From Pseudomonas sp. G34 (GTDB lineage: Bacteria > Pseudomonadota > Gammaproteobacteria > Pseudomonadales > Pseudomonadaceae): 64,000 bases of DNA. A program made the translations under genes and the position numbers. The notes under the pieces were generated by a model. The model saw only the letters and a program-made list of their open reading frames with translations. It did no database searches and was not told where the DNA came from. Numbering within the stretch: the first letter of the stretch is position 1; each line of letters begins with the position of its first letter. The DNA lies in contig NZ_JAVHZV010000002.1 of the NCBI RefSeq assembly GCF_031119625.1, positions 62,001-126,000 on the forward strand, written 5' to 3'. Of the stretch, positions 1-8,302 are shown piece after piece.

Positions 1-70
1 GCATCTCGGCTGCGGCGGCGCGGGCCTGTTCCAGCGGGTCGCCAAGGCTCAGCGTAGAGGTGACGGTCAT
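1..70 (-). CDS. gbcA: Glycine betaine demethylase oxygenase GbcA, N-terminal fragment
   Basis: Only the first 23 codons are inside the window. Read on the minus strand they begin MTVTSTLSLGDPLEQARAAA, which resembles the N-terminus I recall for Pseudomonas GbcA. GbcA is the Rieske-type oxygenase that, with GbcB, demethylates glycine betaine to dimethylglycine. The start ATG is the complement of 68-70 and is preceded on the minus strand by a GAGGAG-like ribosome binding site around 77-83. The gene is divergent from gbcB across about 356 bp, the same arrangement as in P. aeruginosa. The identification rests on a short peptide plus context; the catalytic Rieske and iron-binding residues lie outside the window. 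Confidence 0.75.
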   Translation of the reverse strand, partial: MTVTSTLSLGDPLEQARAAAAEM

Positions 71-426
71 CGGAGAACTCCTCATGGCGAGCGCGCGGCG
101 CCTGCCGTAAAAGTGGCTATTGCGGTGGTACGCAAGGTGGCGGGTCGCTGCCCGGATCGCCTGCCGAATGGCGTGTTGCATAGGGGGCTGCGGCTGACGC
201 TCTTATCCTGTTCGGCTTGGGGGCGAGTGTGGAGCCGGGCGCGGGGCGAACCTTATCCATGGGCGACATGGCCGAATCATTTCCCGACTGGGTACGCCAG
301 TGTCTACGGGGCAGGTCGCCGTTAGCATGCCGATGTCGCTGGCAGGTAAATGAGCGCCACAGGCGTTGCGCACAATCGCGGCAAAGAATGGGCCGGTGAG
401 CGGCCTGCGTGCGCGAGAGAACCGAC
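71..426. promoter_or_regulatory. Divergent gbcA/gbcB control region
   Basis: This 356-bp stretch has no convincing gene; its short open frames lack family features. It must hold the promoters of gbcA (leftward) and gbcB (rightward). In P. aeruginosa these genes are activated by the AraC-family regulator GbdR in response to betaine or dimethylglycine, so a GbdR site is expected here, but I could not assign one confidently. A small hairpin (GGCCG, 5-nt loop, CGGCC) sits at 391-405 just before the gbcB ribosome binding site. Confidence 0.5.
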
Positions 427-1527
427 ATGTCGAACGACTTCCTCTATCCCGTTACTACCCAGACCTGGAGCAATGGCCGCCACGTGGTGCGCTGCGTCAA
501 GGTAATCCAGGAAACGTGGGACGTGCGCACCTTCTGCTTCATGGCCGACCAGCCGGTGCTGTTCTTCTTCAAGCCGGGGCAGTTCGTGACCCTGGAGCTG
601 GAAATCGACGGCCAGCCGGTGATGCGTTCGTACACCATTTCCAGTGCGCCGTCGGTGCCCTACAGCTTTTCCATCACCATCAAGCGGGTGCCGGGCGGCA
701 AGGTCTCCAACTGGCTGCACGACAACCTGAGCGAAGGCCAGGAGCTGGCAGTGCATGGCCCGGTGGGGCTGTTCAACGCCATCGATTTCCCGGCCGACAG
801 GGTGCTGTTTCTCAGCGGCGGGGTGGGCATCACCCCGGTGATGTCGATGGCGCGCTGGTTCTACGACACCAACGCCAACGTCGACATGGTGTTCGTGCAC
901 AGCGCCCGCTCGCCAAAGGACATCATCTACCACCGCGAGCTGGAGCACATGGCGGCGCGGATCAGCAACTTCAGCCTGCACGTGATCTGCGAGAAGCACG
1001 GCCTGGGCGAGGCCTGGTCGGGCTACCGCGGCTACCTCAACCAGTCGATGCTGGAGCTGATGGCGCCGGATTACCTGGAGCGGGAAATCTTCTGCTGCGG
1101 CCCTACGCCCTATATGAGCGCGGTCAAGCGTCTGCTCGAGGCCAAGGGCTTCGACATGAGCCGCTACCACGAAGAGGCCTTCGGCCCGGTACCGGCGGAG
1201 GTGCGCCAGGAGGTCAGGGAGCTTGCCGAGCAGGCTGCGGACGCGCCCGAAGTGCCGGTTGCCGATCGCAACCAGGTGGCCTTCACCAGTACCGGCAAAA
1301 GCATTCAGGTCGGCCCGGGCGAAACCGTGCACGCGGCGGCAGCCAAGCTTGGCCTGCATATCCCCAAGGCATGCGGCATGGGCATCTGCGGTACCTGCAA
1401 GGTGCTCAAGACGGCGGGCGACGTGGACATGGAGCATAACGGCGGGATCACCGACGAGGACGTGGCTGAAGGCTACATCCTGTCCTGCTGCAGCGTGCCG
1501 CGTAACGACGTGAGCATCGATTACTGA
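427..1527 (+). CDS. gbcB: Glycine betaine demethylase reductase GbcB
   Basis: This 366-residue electron-transfer partner of GbcA passes electrons from NAD(P)H through FAD and a 2Fe-2S centre to the Rieske oxygenase. The N-terminal two thirds is a ferredoxin-reductase fold: a flavin-binding RSYTISSAPS motif near residue 65 and a nicotinamide-binding SGGVGITPVMSM near residue 130. The C-terminus is a plant-type 2Fe-2S ferredoxin domain with cysteines in ACGMGICGTC and a later SCC. I chose the ATG at 427 (MSNDFLYP) because a GAGAGA ribosome binding site lies just upstream; an in-frame start at 409 would add six residues. The divergent gbcA and downstream glycine-metabolism genes support the role. 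Confidence 0.92.
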   Translation: MSNDFLYPVTTQTWSNGRHVVRCVKVIQETWDVRTFCFMADQPVLFFFKPGQFVTLELEIDGQPVMRSYTISSAPSVPYSFSITIKRVPGGKVSNWLHDNLSEGQELAVHGPVGLFNAIDFPADRVLFLSGGVGITPVMSMARWFYDTNANVDMVFVHSARSPKDIIYHRELEHMAARISNFSLHVICEKHGLGEAWSGYRGYLNQSMLELMAPDYLEREIFCCGPTPYMSAVKRLLEAKGFDMSRYHEEAFGPVPAEVRQEVRELAEQAADAPEVPVADRNQVAFTSTGKSIQVGPGETVHAAAAKLGLHIPKACGMGICGTCKVLKTAGDVDMEHNGGITDEDVAEGYILSCCSVPRNDVSIDY

Positions 1528-2730
1528 TTGGCGTTGGTCAAAATCTAGGCGGTGCCCCTCAGGGCCCGCCATGCCTGGCCTATAGCCGTGACCAAACAGC
1601 TTATCCACAACGGCGCACACAGTAATTGTGTGCAACGCCTGCGCCGGCATTTCGATTCGTCGGCAGCGCTCCTGCCTTGCCCTACGGGCTAAAGCGACCT
1701 CTATAGGGGCGCAGTGGTTTGCGTCGGCTCGGGCAAAGTTATACAAGCTATCCACAGTTCCATGCACAGTTCAGGTGGCTTCCTGCGTCCTGTGGCCGCC
1801 CGTTTGCGCCATGAGCCACTGTACGATTTATGATCGATAGGCTGCAGGTCACGTATCTATGGGGCTGCAGCGGTATAGCGACAGCTTGTGCACAGCTTGA
1901 TCCACGAAGTTTGGGGGAAAGCCTGCAGCAAGTTGTTCAGCTGCCCCCTGGTGATCATCGCTGTCTATGCAGAGCAGGCCCCTGTTCGGGCCTGATCAAT
2001 AAATGATCATTGCTAGTCATGTGCCATGAATACTGGGCTGTAGCGCTAGCTGAACATGTTATGCACAGCTAAGCACACAGCTTCTGTGTGTAGATAACTT
2101 GCTAACCAATTGATATCGATCATTTTTCCAGCGCCACGCCAGAGGCCACGGATGGCAAGGGCTCTAGCGATATGCCTACAGCTTATCCACGTCATCATCC
2201 CCTGATTGTGGGGAAGGATTTCCACAGGTGTTGAATCGCGCCTAAGGCCTGCTGTGGATGGAATACCTATTTCGGCAGCTGAGCAAAAAATGATCGCCGC
2301 GCTGCAGCCCCTTGTTTTCGAGGCTCGGGGCAACATATGCACAGCTTGTGAGCGCGCTACTGCACAATAGTTGTGCGTAAGCTGCCAGGCAACCTGTTGA
2401 AATAGAACGTTTTTTGTACGAATGTCTGCGGCCCTTGCAGGCTCTGGGCTGCAGCCGTGTGCCGACAGCTTATGCACATGCTCGTCCACGTGATCTGGGG
2501 ATGGGCCGGCTGTTTATCCCCATCCGGCCGATTCGCAGATGGTGAAGATCAGCAGCTGGAAAGCTCGTGGCCGCGCTCGGCAGGTCGATTTCACGCGGTA
2601 GTGGGGAGTTATCCACAGACTGGAGAAGGGTGTGAGCAGGGGAGCCATTGCGGGGGTGTCGCTGCGAAGGTGGATCAGGCACGAGACCTGATCCACCCTT
2701 GCGAAGGGGTTGCCGTAGTAAACGCTGCCG
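1528..2730. other. 1.2-kb non-coding region with regularly spaced DnaA-box-like repeats
   Basis: No open frame here looks like a real protein. On the plus strand TTATNCACA occurs without mismatch at 1601-1609, 2059-2067, 2470-2478 and 2609-2617. One-mismatch copies lie at 1748-1756, 1886-1894, 2183-2191, 2335-2343 and 2514-2522, and a reverse-strand one-mismatch copy at 2372-2380. Successive main sites are 147, 138, 173, 124, 152, 135 and 139 bp apart. Five are preceded, with no gap, by a related 24-bp module (1577-1600, 1862-1885, 2035-2058, 2159-2182, 2446-2469) of the form GGnCTnYAGCS...ACAGC. AT-rich patches with AATGATC-like words recur between sites. Known: TTATNCACA is the DnaA-binding consensus. 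Inference: a DnaA-titration or replication-control locus, or a diverged tandem repeat. Confidence 0.8.
1577..2478 (+). repeat. Five-copy 33-bp repeat (24-bp module plus DnaA-box-like 9-mer)
   Basis: Copies lie at 1577-1609, 1862-1894, 2035-2067, 2159-2191 and 2446-2478. In all five the distance from the leading GG to the TTATNCACA-like 9-mer is exactly 24 nt. Conserved positions are GG at 1-2, CT at 4-5, AGC at 8-10, and an ACAGC-like end (ACATG in the third copy). Constant spacing and constant orientation argue for a protein-binding unit larger than a single DnaA box or for descent from an amplified unit. Boxes at 1748, 2335 and 2609 lack a clear 24-bp module. Confidence 0.75.
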
Positions 2731-3768
2731 TCAGGACATGACCTGGCGGATATCGGCGGCCAGCTGGCGAACCCGTGCTTCGTCGGTGTCCCACGAACAC
2801 ATGAAGCGGGCGCCACCGGCACCGATAAAGGTGTAGAAGCGCCAGCCGCGAGCGGTGAGGGCGGCGATGGCCGGCTCGGACATCTGCAGGAACACGCCGT
2901 TGGCCTCCACCGGGAACATCAGGCTCACGCCGGGCACGTCCTCCACCAGCTTGGCGAGCAGTTGCGCACAGGCGTTGGCGTGGGTGGCGTAGCGCAGCCA
3001 GGCATCGTCCTGCAGGATGCCCACCCAGGGTGCCGACAGGTAGCGCATCTTCGAGGCCAATTGACCGGCCTGCTTGCAGCGGTAGTCGAAGTCTTCGGCC
3101 AGGTCGCGGTTGAAGAACAGGATCGCTTCACCGACGGCCATGCCGTTCTTGGTGCCGCCAAAGCACAGCACGTCGACGCCGGCCTTCCAGGTCAGCTCGG
3201 CCGGGGTGCAGCCGAGAAAGGCGCAGGCGTTGGAGAAGCGCGCGCCGTCCATGTGCAGGTTGAGGCCCAGCTCTTCACAGGTCTGGCTGATCGCCTGGAT
3301 TTCTTCGGGGCGATAGACGGTGCCGACTTCGGTGGCTTGGGTCAGGGTAACCACGCGCGGCTTGGGGAAGTGGATGTCCTTGCGCTTGAGGGCGATGTCG
3401 CGGATCGAGGCCGGCGTCAGCTTGCCCTGTTCGCTGCGCGCGGTGAGCAGCTTGGAGCCGTTGGAGAAGAATTCCGGTGCGCCGCATTCGTCGGTCTCAA
3501 CGTGGGCGGTCTCCGAACAGATCACGCTGTGGTAGCTCTGGCACAGCGAGGCAAGGGCCAGGGAGTTGGCGGCGGTGCCGTTGAAGGCGAAGAACACGTC
3601 GCAGTCGGTCTCGAACAGGCTGCGGAAATGGTCGGCGGCACGGGCCGTCCATTCGTCATCGCCGTAGGCGCGCTGGTGGCCCTGATTGGCCTCTGCCATG
3701 GCTTCCCAGGCCTCTGGGCAGATGCCCGAGTAGTTGTCGCTGGCGAATTGCTGGGCGTTGTCGGGCAT
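2731..3768 (-). CDS. ltaE: Low-specificity L-threonine aldolase
   Basis: This 345-residue PLP enzyme of fold type I cleaves L-threonine or L-allo-threonine to glycine and acetaldehyde, feeding the glycine pool handled by the neighbouring glyA and sox genes. The PLP lysine is K207 in CFGGTKNGMA; the HMDGARFSNA segment (about 172-181) carries the aspartate that contacts the pyridine ring. The ATG at 3768 (MPDNAQQFASDNYSG) is chosen because AAGGA lies upstream at good spacing and homologues start there; the longer open frame to 3927 has an unrelated extension. The gene ends just beside the DnaA-box array. Its position between gbcB and glyA matches PA5413 in PAO1 as I recall it. Confidence 0.93.
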   Translation of the reverse strand: MPDNAQQFASDNYSGICPEAWEAMAEANQGHQRAYGDDEWTARAADHFRSLFETDCDVFFAFNGTAANSLALASLCQSYHSVICSETAHVETDECGAPEFFSNGSKLLTARSEQGKLTPASIRDIALKRKDIHFPKPRVVTLTQATEVGTVYRPEEIQAISQTCEELGLNLHMDGARFSNACAFLGCTPAELTWKAGVDVLCFGGTKNGMAVGEAILFFNRDLAEDFDYRCKQAGQLASKMRYLSAPWVGILQDDAWLRYATHANACAQLLAKLVEDVPGVSLMFPVEANGVFLQMSEPAIAALTARGWRFYTFIGAGGARFMCSWDTDEARVRQLAADIRQVMS

Positions 3769-3981
3769 TGAAAAGTCCTTGTCTGCGTCGCCCCGTGCGG
3801 GCGTATGCCGGTACTGTATCCCGCCTCGCCAGTGCATAGAACTCGCCAGGGCGACATATTGTTCCGTCGGCAAGTCAGCGCCGGGCCCGCCCATTAATTC
3901 TGAACTCGCGGGCGCCGCTGGGCTCACAAAGCAGAGAGTTCATTACCAGGACTCACCGATCCCAAGCTACAGGAGCCCACC

Positions 3982-4281
3982 ATGAGCTACCGTCATCTGA
4001 TCGCCCTTTTCGCACCGCTCGCTTTCGCCCTGCCGGCCGCAGCCGCCCAGCAGTGGTCGCCGGAAGCCAAGTCGACCTTCGTGCAGGAATGCGTGAAGGG
4101 CGCTCAGTCCGGCCATTCGCAGGAAAAGCTCACGGCTTTCTGTGACTGCGCAGCGACCAAGGTCAGCCAGGAGTTCAGCGAGGCGGAAATGGCCGAAATG
4201 AGCAAGCAGGTTCCGCCAGATGCCGCCCTGCAGAAGCGTCTGGTCACGGCCTCGAGCAGCTGCAACGCGAAACTGCAGTAA
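3982..4281 (+). CDS. Small periplasmic protein with four cysteines, function unknown
   Basis: This 99-residue protein has a clear Sec signal peptide: a positively charged start, a hydrophobic run, and a likely cleavage after AAAA near residue 22. The mature part is hydrophilic and has four cysteines (VQEC, FCDC and SSC), which suggests two disulphides in the periplasm. An AGGAG ribosome binding site precedes the ATG, and a strong terminator follows. It is divergent from ltaE. The position matches the hypothetical gene between ltaA and glyA1 in PAO1. I do not recognise a characterised family, and the link to glycine metabolism is positional only. Confidence 0.8.
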   Translation: MSYRHLIALFAPLAFALPAAAAQQWSPEAKSTFVQECVKGAQSGHSQEKLTAFCDCAATKVSQEFSEAEMAEMSKQVPPDAALQKRLVTASSSCNAKLQ

Positions 4282-4293
4282 GCGCCTGACAGG

Positions 4294-4325
4294 CGGCGCA
4301 GGGTTCGTGTCCTGCGCCGTTTTTC
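4294..4325 (+). terminator. Rho-independent terminator
   Basis: A perfect 9-bp stem CGGCGCAGG / CCTGCGCCG (4294-4302 with 4311-4319) with an 8-nt loop is followed by TTTTT. It lies 12 bp after the stop of the small periplasmic protein gene and separates it from the TraX-like gene. Confidence 0.9.
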
Positions 4326-4388
4326 ATTTGCGCTGAGTCACTGGCAGTCTCTAGGGTGAAACTCGATTTCTCAGCGTGATGCGTGCGC

Positions 4389-5117
4389 ATGCCCCCATTC
4401 CCATCTCCACGCCCTGGCCGTGACGCGGCCCTCGATCTGATCAAGTGGCTGGCGCTGCTGACCATGCTCATCGATCACCTGCGCCATGCCTGGCCCGCCC
4501 TGTATTTCCTCTATGTGCCCGGCCGTCTGGCCTTTGCGTTTTTCTGCCTGGCCATTGCCGCCAACGTCGCGCGGCCAACGGTGGGCAGCGGCGCTGGCCC
4601 GTCAGTCCGCTATCTGGGCTGGCTGCTGCTGTTCGCGCTGATCTCCGAGTGGCCCTACCGGCTGCTGGTGCCGAACGCCGAATCGCTCAACGTGATGCCC
4701 ACCCTGATGCTTGGGCTGCTGATCGCCAACGCGGTGCAGCGCAGCGATATCCAGGCGCGCTGGCTGGGCGCAGGGGCCCTGGCTGTTGCCGTGCTGGCCC
4801 ATGAATGGCTGATGTTCGGCGTATTCGGCGCGCTGCTGCCGGCGGCCTTCCTGCTGGCGCTGCGTGGCTCGCGGGCGCTCTGGTTGTTGCCGATGGTCTG
4901 CTGCCTGGCGGCCAACTACTGGGCACCGTTCTATGTCGATGCCGCCCGGGGCGACCCCTTCGCCTGGAGCGTGCTCGGCATCTGTCTGTTTGCGCCATTG
5001 TTGGGCCTGCTGCTGTTGCGCTGGCAGCCGCCATTCGCGGTGCCGCCGGTGCGGCGCTGGGCCTATCTGTTCTACCCCGCGCACTTTCTCGTCCTGGCGG
5101 CGCTGCGCAGCCTCTGA
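4389..5117 (+). CDS. TraX-family integral membrane protein
   Basis: This is a roughly 242-residue, very hydrophobic protein with about seven or eight predicted membrane segments. The N-terminal region DLIKWLALLTMLIDHLRH and the later GRLAFAFFCLAIA resemble TraX proteins, named for the F-plasmid pilin N-acetylase and also related to membrane acyltransferases. No conjugation genes are nearby, so this is a chromosomal TraX-like protein whose substrate is unknown. The start is uncertain: ATG at 4389 or GTG at 4383, six bases apart, neither with a good ribosome binding site. It ends 161 bp before glyA and is separated from upstream genes by a terminator. Confidence 0.8.
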   Translation: MPPFPSPRPGRDAALDLIKWLALLTMLIDHLRHAWPALYFLYVPGRLAFAFFCLAIAANVARPTVGSGAGPSVRYLGWLLLFALISEWPYRLLVPNAESLNVMPTLMLGLLIANAVQRSDIQARWLGAGALAVAVLAHEWLMFGVFGALLPAAFLLALRGSRALWLLPMVCCLAANYWAPFYVDAARGDPFAWSVLGICLFAPLLGLLLLRWQPPFAVPPVRRWAYLFYPAHFLVLAALRSL

Positions 5118-5127
5118 GCATGCAAAA

Positions 5128-5151
5128 TTGCGACACCTGCGCATGTCGCAA
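5128..5151. promoter_or_regulatory. Inverted repeat, candidate operator upstream of glyA-sox
   Basis: TTGCGACA (5128-5135) and TGTCGCAA (5144-5151) form perfect 8-bp arms around an 8-nt spacer, 127 bp before the glyA start. There is no T-tract, so it is not a typical terminator of the TraX-like gene. In P. aeruginosa the glyA1-sox operon is activated by the sarcosine-responsive regulator SouR and by GbdR, so an activator site is expected here. Assignment to either regulator is inference. Confidence 0.5.
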
Positions 5152-5278
5152 ACGCAATCTCCCGTGGCGTACATAGGCATCTGGTTCTCAAGGGCGAGTC
5201 ATACCATCGCTGCAACAAGACTCATATCGAGCAACCGAGCCAGATGCGGCGCTGCGAGGCGCCTCGGGGAGAAACGTG

Positions 5279-6532
<1,254 letters not shown>

Positions 6533-6546
6533 GACACAGTCGTTAC

Positions 6547-6642
6547 GTAGGGCGCAAGTCCCGCACCGTAGGATGGATGCAACCCATCAGTGATCGATGG
6601 GGTTCTCCCGTCCTACGATCCTGCGGTTCAGGAACGCCCTAC
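6547..6642. repeat. Intergenic inverted-repeat element (GTAGGGCG ends) between glyA and soxB
   Basis: The ends GTAGGGCG (6547-6554) and CGCCCTAC (6635-6642) are perfect inverted copies. Inside are CGTAGGA versus TCCTACG and an inner hairpin AACCCATC / GATGGGGTT (6581-6588 with 6596-6604). The nested palindromes and small size fit a MITE-like or other dispersed non-coding repeat. A related element with GTAGGGTGGAC ends lies after soxG. It falls within the glyA-sox transcript and may affect relative expression. Confidence 0.7.
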
Positions 6643-6669
6643 AGGCAAGCAGAATTCAGGAGTCCCCCC

Positions 6670-7920
6670 ATGCAGCGCTATTCCGGCTTTGGCCTGTTCA
6701 AGCATTCCTTCAGCCACCATGAGAATTGGCAGCGCATGTGGCGCAACCCGACTCCCAAACCGGTGTATGACGTGATCATCGTCGGTGGTGGCGGCCACGG
6801 CCTCGCCACTGCCTACTACCTGGCCAAGGAGTTCGGCGTGAAGAACGTCGCCGTGGTCGAGAAGGGCTGGTTGGGCGGCGGCAACACCGCACGCAACACC
6901 ACCATCGTGCGTTCCAACTACCTGTGGGACGAGTCCGCGCACCTCTACGAGCACGCCATGAAGCTGTGGGAAGGTCTGTCCCAGGACCTCAACTACAACG
7001 TCATGTTCTCCCAGCGCGGCGTGTTCAACCTCGGCCACACCCTGCAGGACATGCGCGACATCGAGCGCCGCGTCAGCGCCAACCGCCTCAACGGTATCGA
7101 TGGCGAAGTGGTGGATGCCAAGCAGGTGGCGGAGATGATTCCCTACCTGGATTGCTCGAAGAACACCCGTTACCCGATTCTCGGTGCCTCGCTGCAGCGC
7201 CGTGGCGGCGTCGCCCGTCATGACGCCGTGGCCTGGGGCTTCGCCCGCGCGGCCGATGCCCTGGGCGTCGACCTGATCCAGCAGACCGAAGTGATCGGTT
7301 TCCGCAAGCAGGACGGCGCGGTGATCGGTGTGGAAACCAGCAAGGGCTTCATCGGCGCCAAGCGCGTCGGTGTGGTCGCCGCCGGTAACTCCGGGCACCT
7401 GGCCAAGCTCGCCGGTTTCCGCCTGCCGCTGGAATCGCACCCGTTGCAGGCCCTGGTATCCGAGCCGATCAAGCCGATCATCGACACGGTGATCATGTCC
7501 AACGCCGTGCATGGCTACATCAGCCAGTCGGACAAGGGCGACCTGGTCATCGGCGCCGGCATCGACGGCTACAACGGCTACGGCCAGCGCGGCTCCTACC
7601 CGACCATCGAACACACCCTGCAGGCCATCGTCGAGATGTTCCCGGTGCTCTCGCGGGTACGCATGAACCGCCAGTGGGGCGGCATCGTCGACACCACGCC
7701 GGACGCCTGCCCGATCATCGCCAAGACGCCGGTGAAGAACCTGTTCTTCAACTGCGGCTGGGGCACCGGTGGCTTCAAGGCCACCCCGGGCTCGGGCAAC
7801 GTGTTCGCGGCCAGCCTGGCCAAGGGCGAGATGCATCCGCTGGCCAAGGCCTTCTCCATCGAGCGCTTCCACAACGGTGCGCTGATCGACGAGCACGGCG
7901 CAGCCGGTGTGGCGCACTGA
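6670..7920 (+). CDS. soxB: Sarcosine oxidase beta subunit
   Basis: This 416-residue catalytic subunit of heterotetrameric sarcosine oxidase oxidises sarcosine to glycine. The N-terminal dinucleotide fold is DVIIVGGGGHGLATAYYLA (from about residue 34). H184, in GGVARHDAVAWG, is at the expected place of the histidine that covalently holds FMN in the family. The C-terminal GIVDTTPDACPII and NCGWGTGGFKATPGSG segments complete the DAO-type fold. The start at 6670 (MQRYSGFGLFKHS) has an AGGAG just upstream; the longer open frame begins in glyA and is not used. The subunit order beta-delta-alpha-gamma is standard. Confidence 0.96.
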   Translation: MQRYSGFGLFKHSFSHHENWQRMWRNPTPKPVYDVIIVGGGGHGLATAYYLAKEFGVKNVAVVEKGWLGGGNTARNTTIVRSNYLWDESAHLYEHAMKLWEGLSQDLNYNVMFSQRGVFNLGHTLQDMRDIERRVSANRLNGIDGEVVDAKQVAEMIPYLDCSKNTRYPILGASLQRRGGVARHDAVAWGFARAADALGVDLIQQTEVIGFRKQDGAVIGVETSKGFIGAKRVGVVAAGNSGHLAKLAGFRLPLESHPLQALVSEPIKPIIDTVIMSNAVHGYISQSDKGDLVIGAGIDGYNGYGQRGSYPTIEHTLQAIVEMFPVLSRVRMNRQWGGIVDTTPDACPIIAKTPVKNLFFNCGWGTGGFKATPGSGNVFAASLAKGEMHPLAKAFSIERFHNGALIDEHGAAGVAH

Positions 7921-7928
7921 TTTTGGCG

Positions 7929-7949
7929 CCCTCTCTCGCTGAGAGAGGG
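7929..7949. other. soxB-soxD intercistronic hairpin
   Basis: CCCTCTCTC (7929-7937), a GCT loop and GAGAGAGGG (7941-7949) form a perfect 9-bp stem directly after the soxB stop. There is no following T-tract and soxD starts 26 bp later, so an mRNA processing or stability element is more likely than a terminator. Confidence 0.6.
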
Positions 7950-7975
7950 ACGATGGTTTTCTGGAGGTACCGAAC

Positions 7976-8302
7976 ATGTTGCACATCTTCTGCCCTCACT
8001 GTGGCGAACTGCGTTCCGAAGAAGAATTCCACGCTGGCGGCCAGGCGCACATTCCCCGCCCGCTGGACCCGAACGCCTGCACCGACGCGGAATGGGGCGA
8101 ATACCTGTTCTTCCGCGACAACCCGCGCGGCATCCACCACGAGCTGTGGATCCATGCGGCGGGCTGCCGCCAGTACTTCAACGTCACCCGTCACACGGTG
8201 AGCTACGAGATTCTCGAAACCTACAAGATCGGCGAGCGCCCCAGCGTGACTGAGGCGTCGCTTGCCGAGAAGAAGGCCGTCGACCAAGGAGTAACGGCAT
8301 GA
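7976..8302 (+). CDS. soxD: Sarcosine oxidase delta subunit
   Basis: This 108-residue small subunit of heterotetrameric sarcosine oxidase binds structural zinc. The N-terminal HIFCPHCGELRSEEEFH carries the CxxC pair, and HAAGCRQYFNVTR near residue 65 carries a further conserved cysteine. A TGGAGGT ribosome binding site precedes the ATG. The last codons overlap the soxA start by 4 nt (ATGA), which indicates translational coupling. Length is close to the family norm (about 100). Confidence 0.95.
   Translation: MLHIFCPHCGELRSEEEFHAGGQAHIPRPLDPNACTDAEWGEYLFFRDNPRGIHHELWIHAAGCRQYFNVTRHTVSYEILETYKIGERPSVTEASLAEKKAVDQGVTA

Noticed and set aside
171..186. Sigma-54 promoter candidate TGGCGTGTTGCA upstream of gbcB
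   Set aside because: The GG-to-GC spacing is too short for a -24/-12 element.
1628..2489. Short open frames (for example 2046-2489 on the minus strand) inside the gbcB-ltaE gap
   Set aside because: They run through the DnaA-box repeats, have no family features and no good ribosome binding sites; coding potential is incidental.
1528..2730. Chromosomal oriC or plasmid iteron origin
   Set aside because: No dnaA, dnaN, rpmH, gidA or rep gene is nearby, and the flanking genes lie well away from oriC in PAO1. The boxes are evenly spread rather than clustered with an AT-rich unwinding element.
2962..3771. 269-codon open frame antisense to ltaE
   Set aside because: Shadow of ltaE; the G/V/A-rich translation lacks motifs.
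7929..7949. Rho-independent terminator between soxB and soxD
   Set aside because: The stem is good but no T-tract follows and the downstream genes need read-through.
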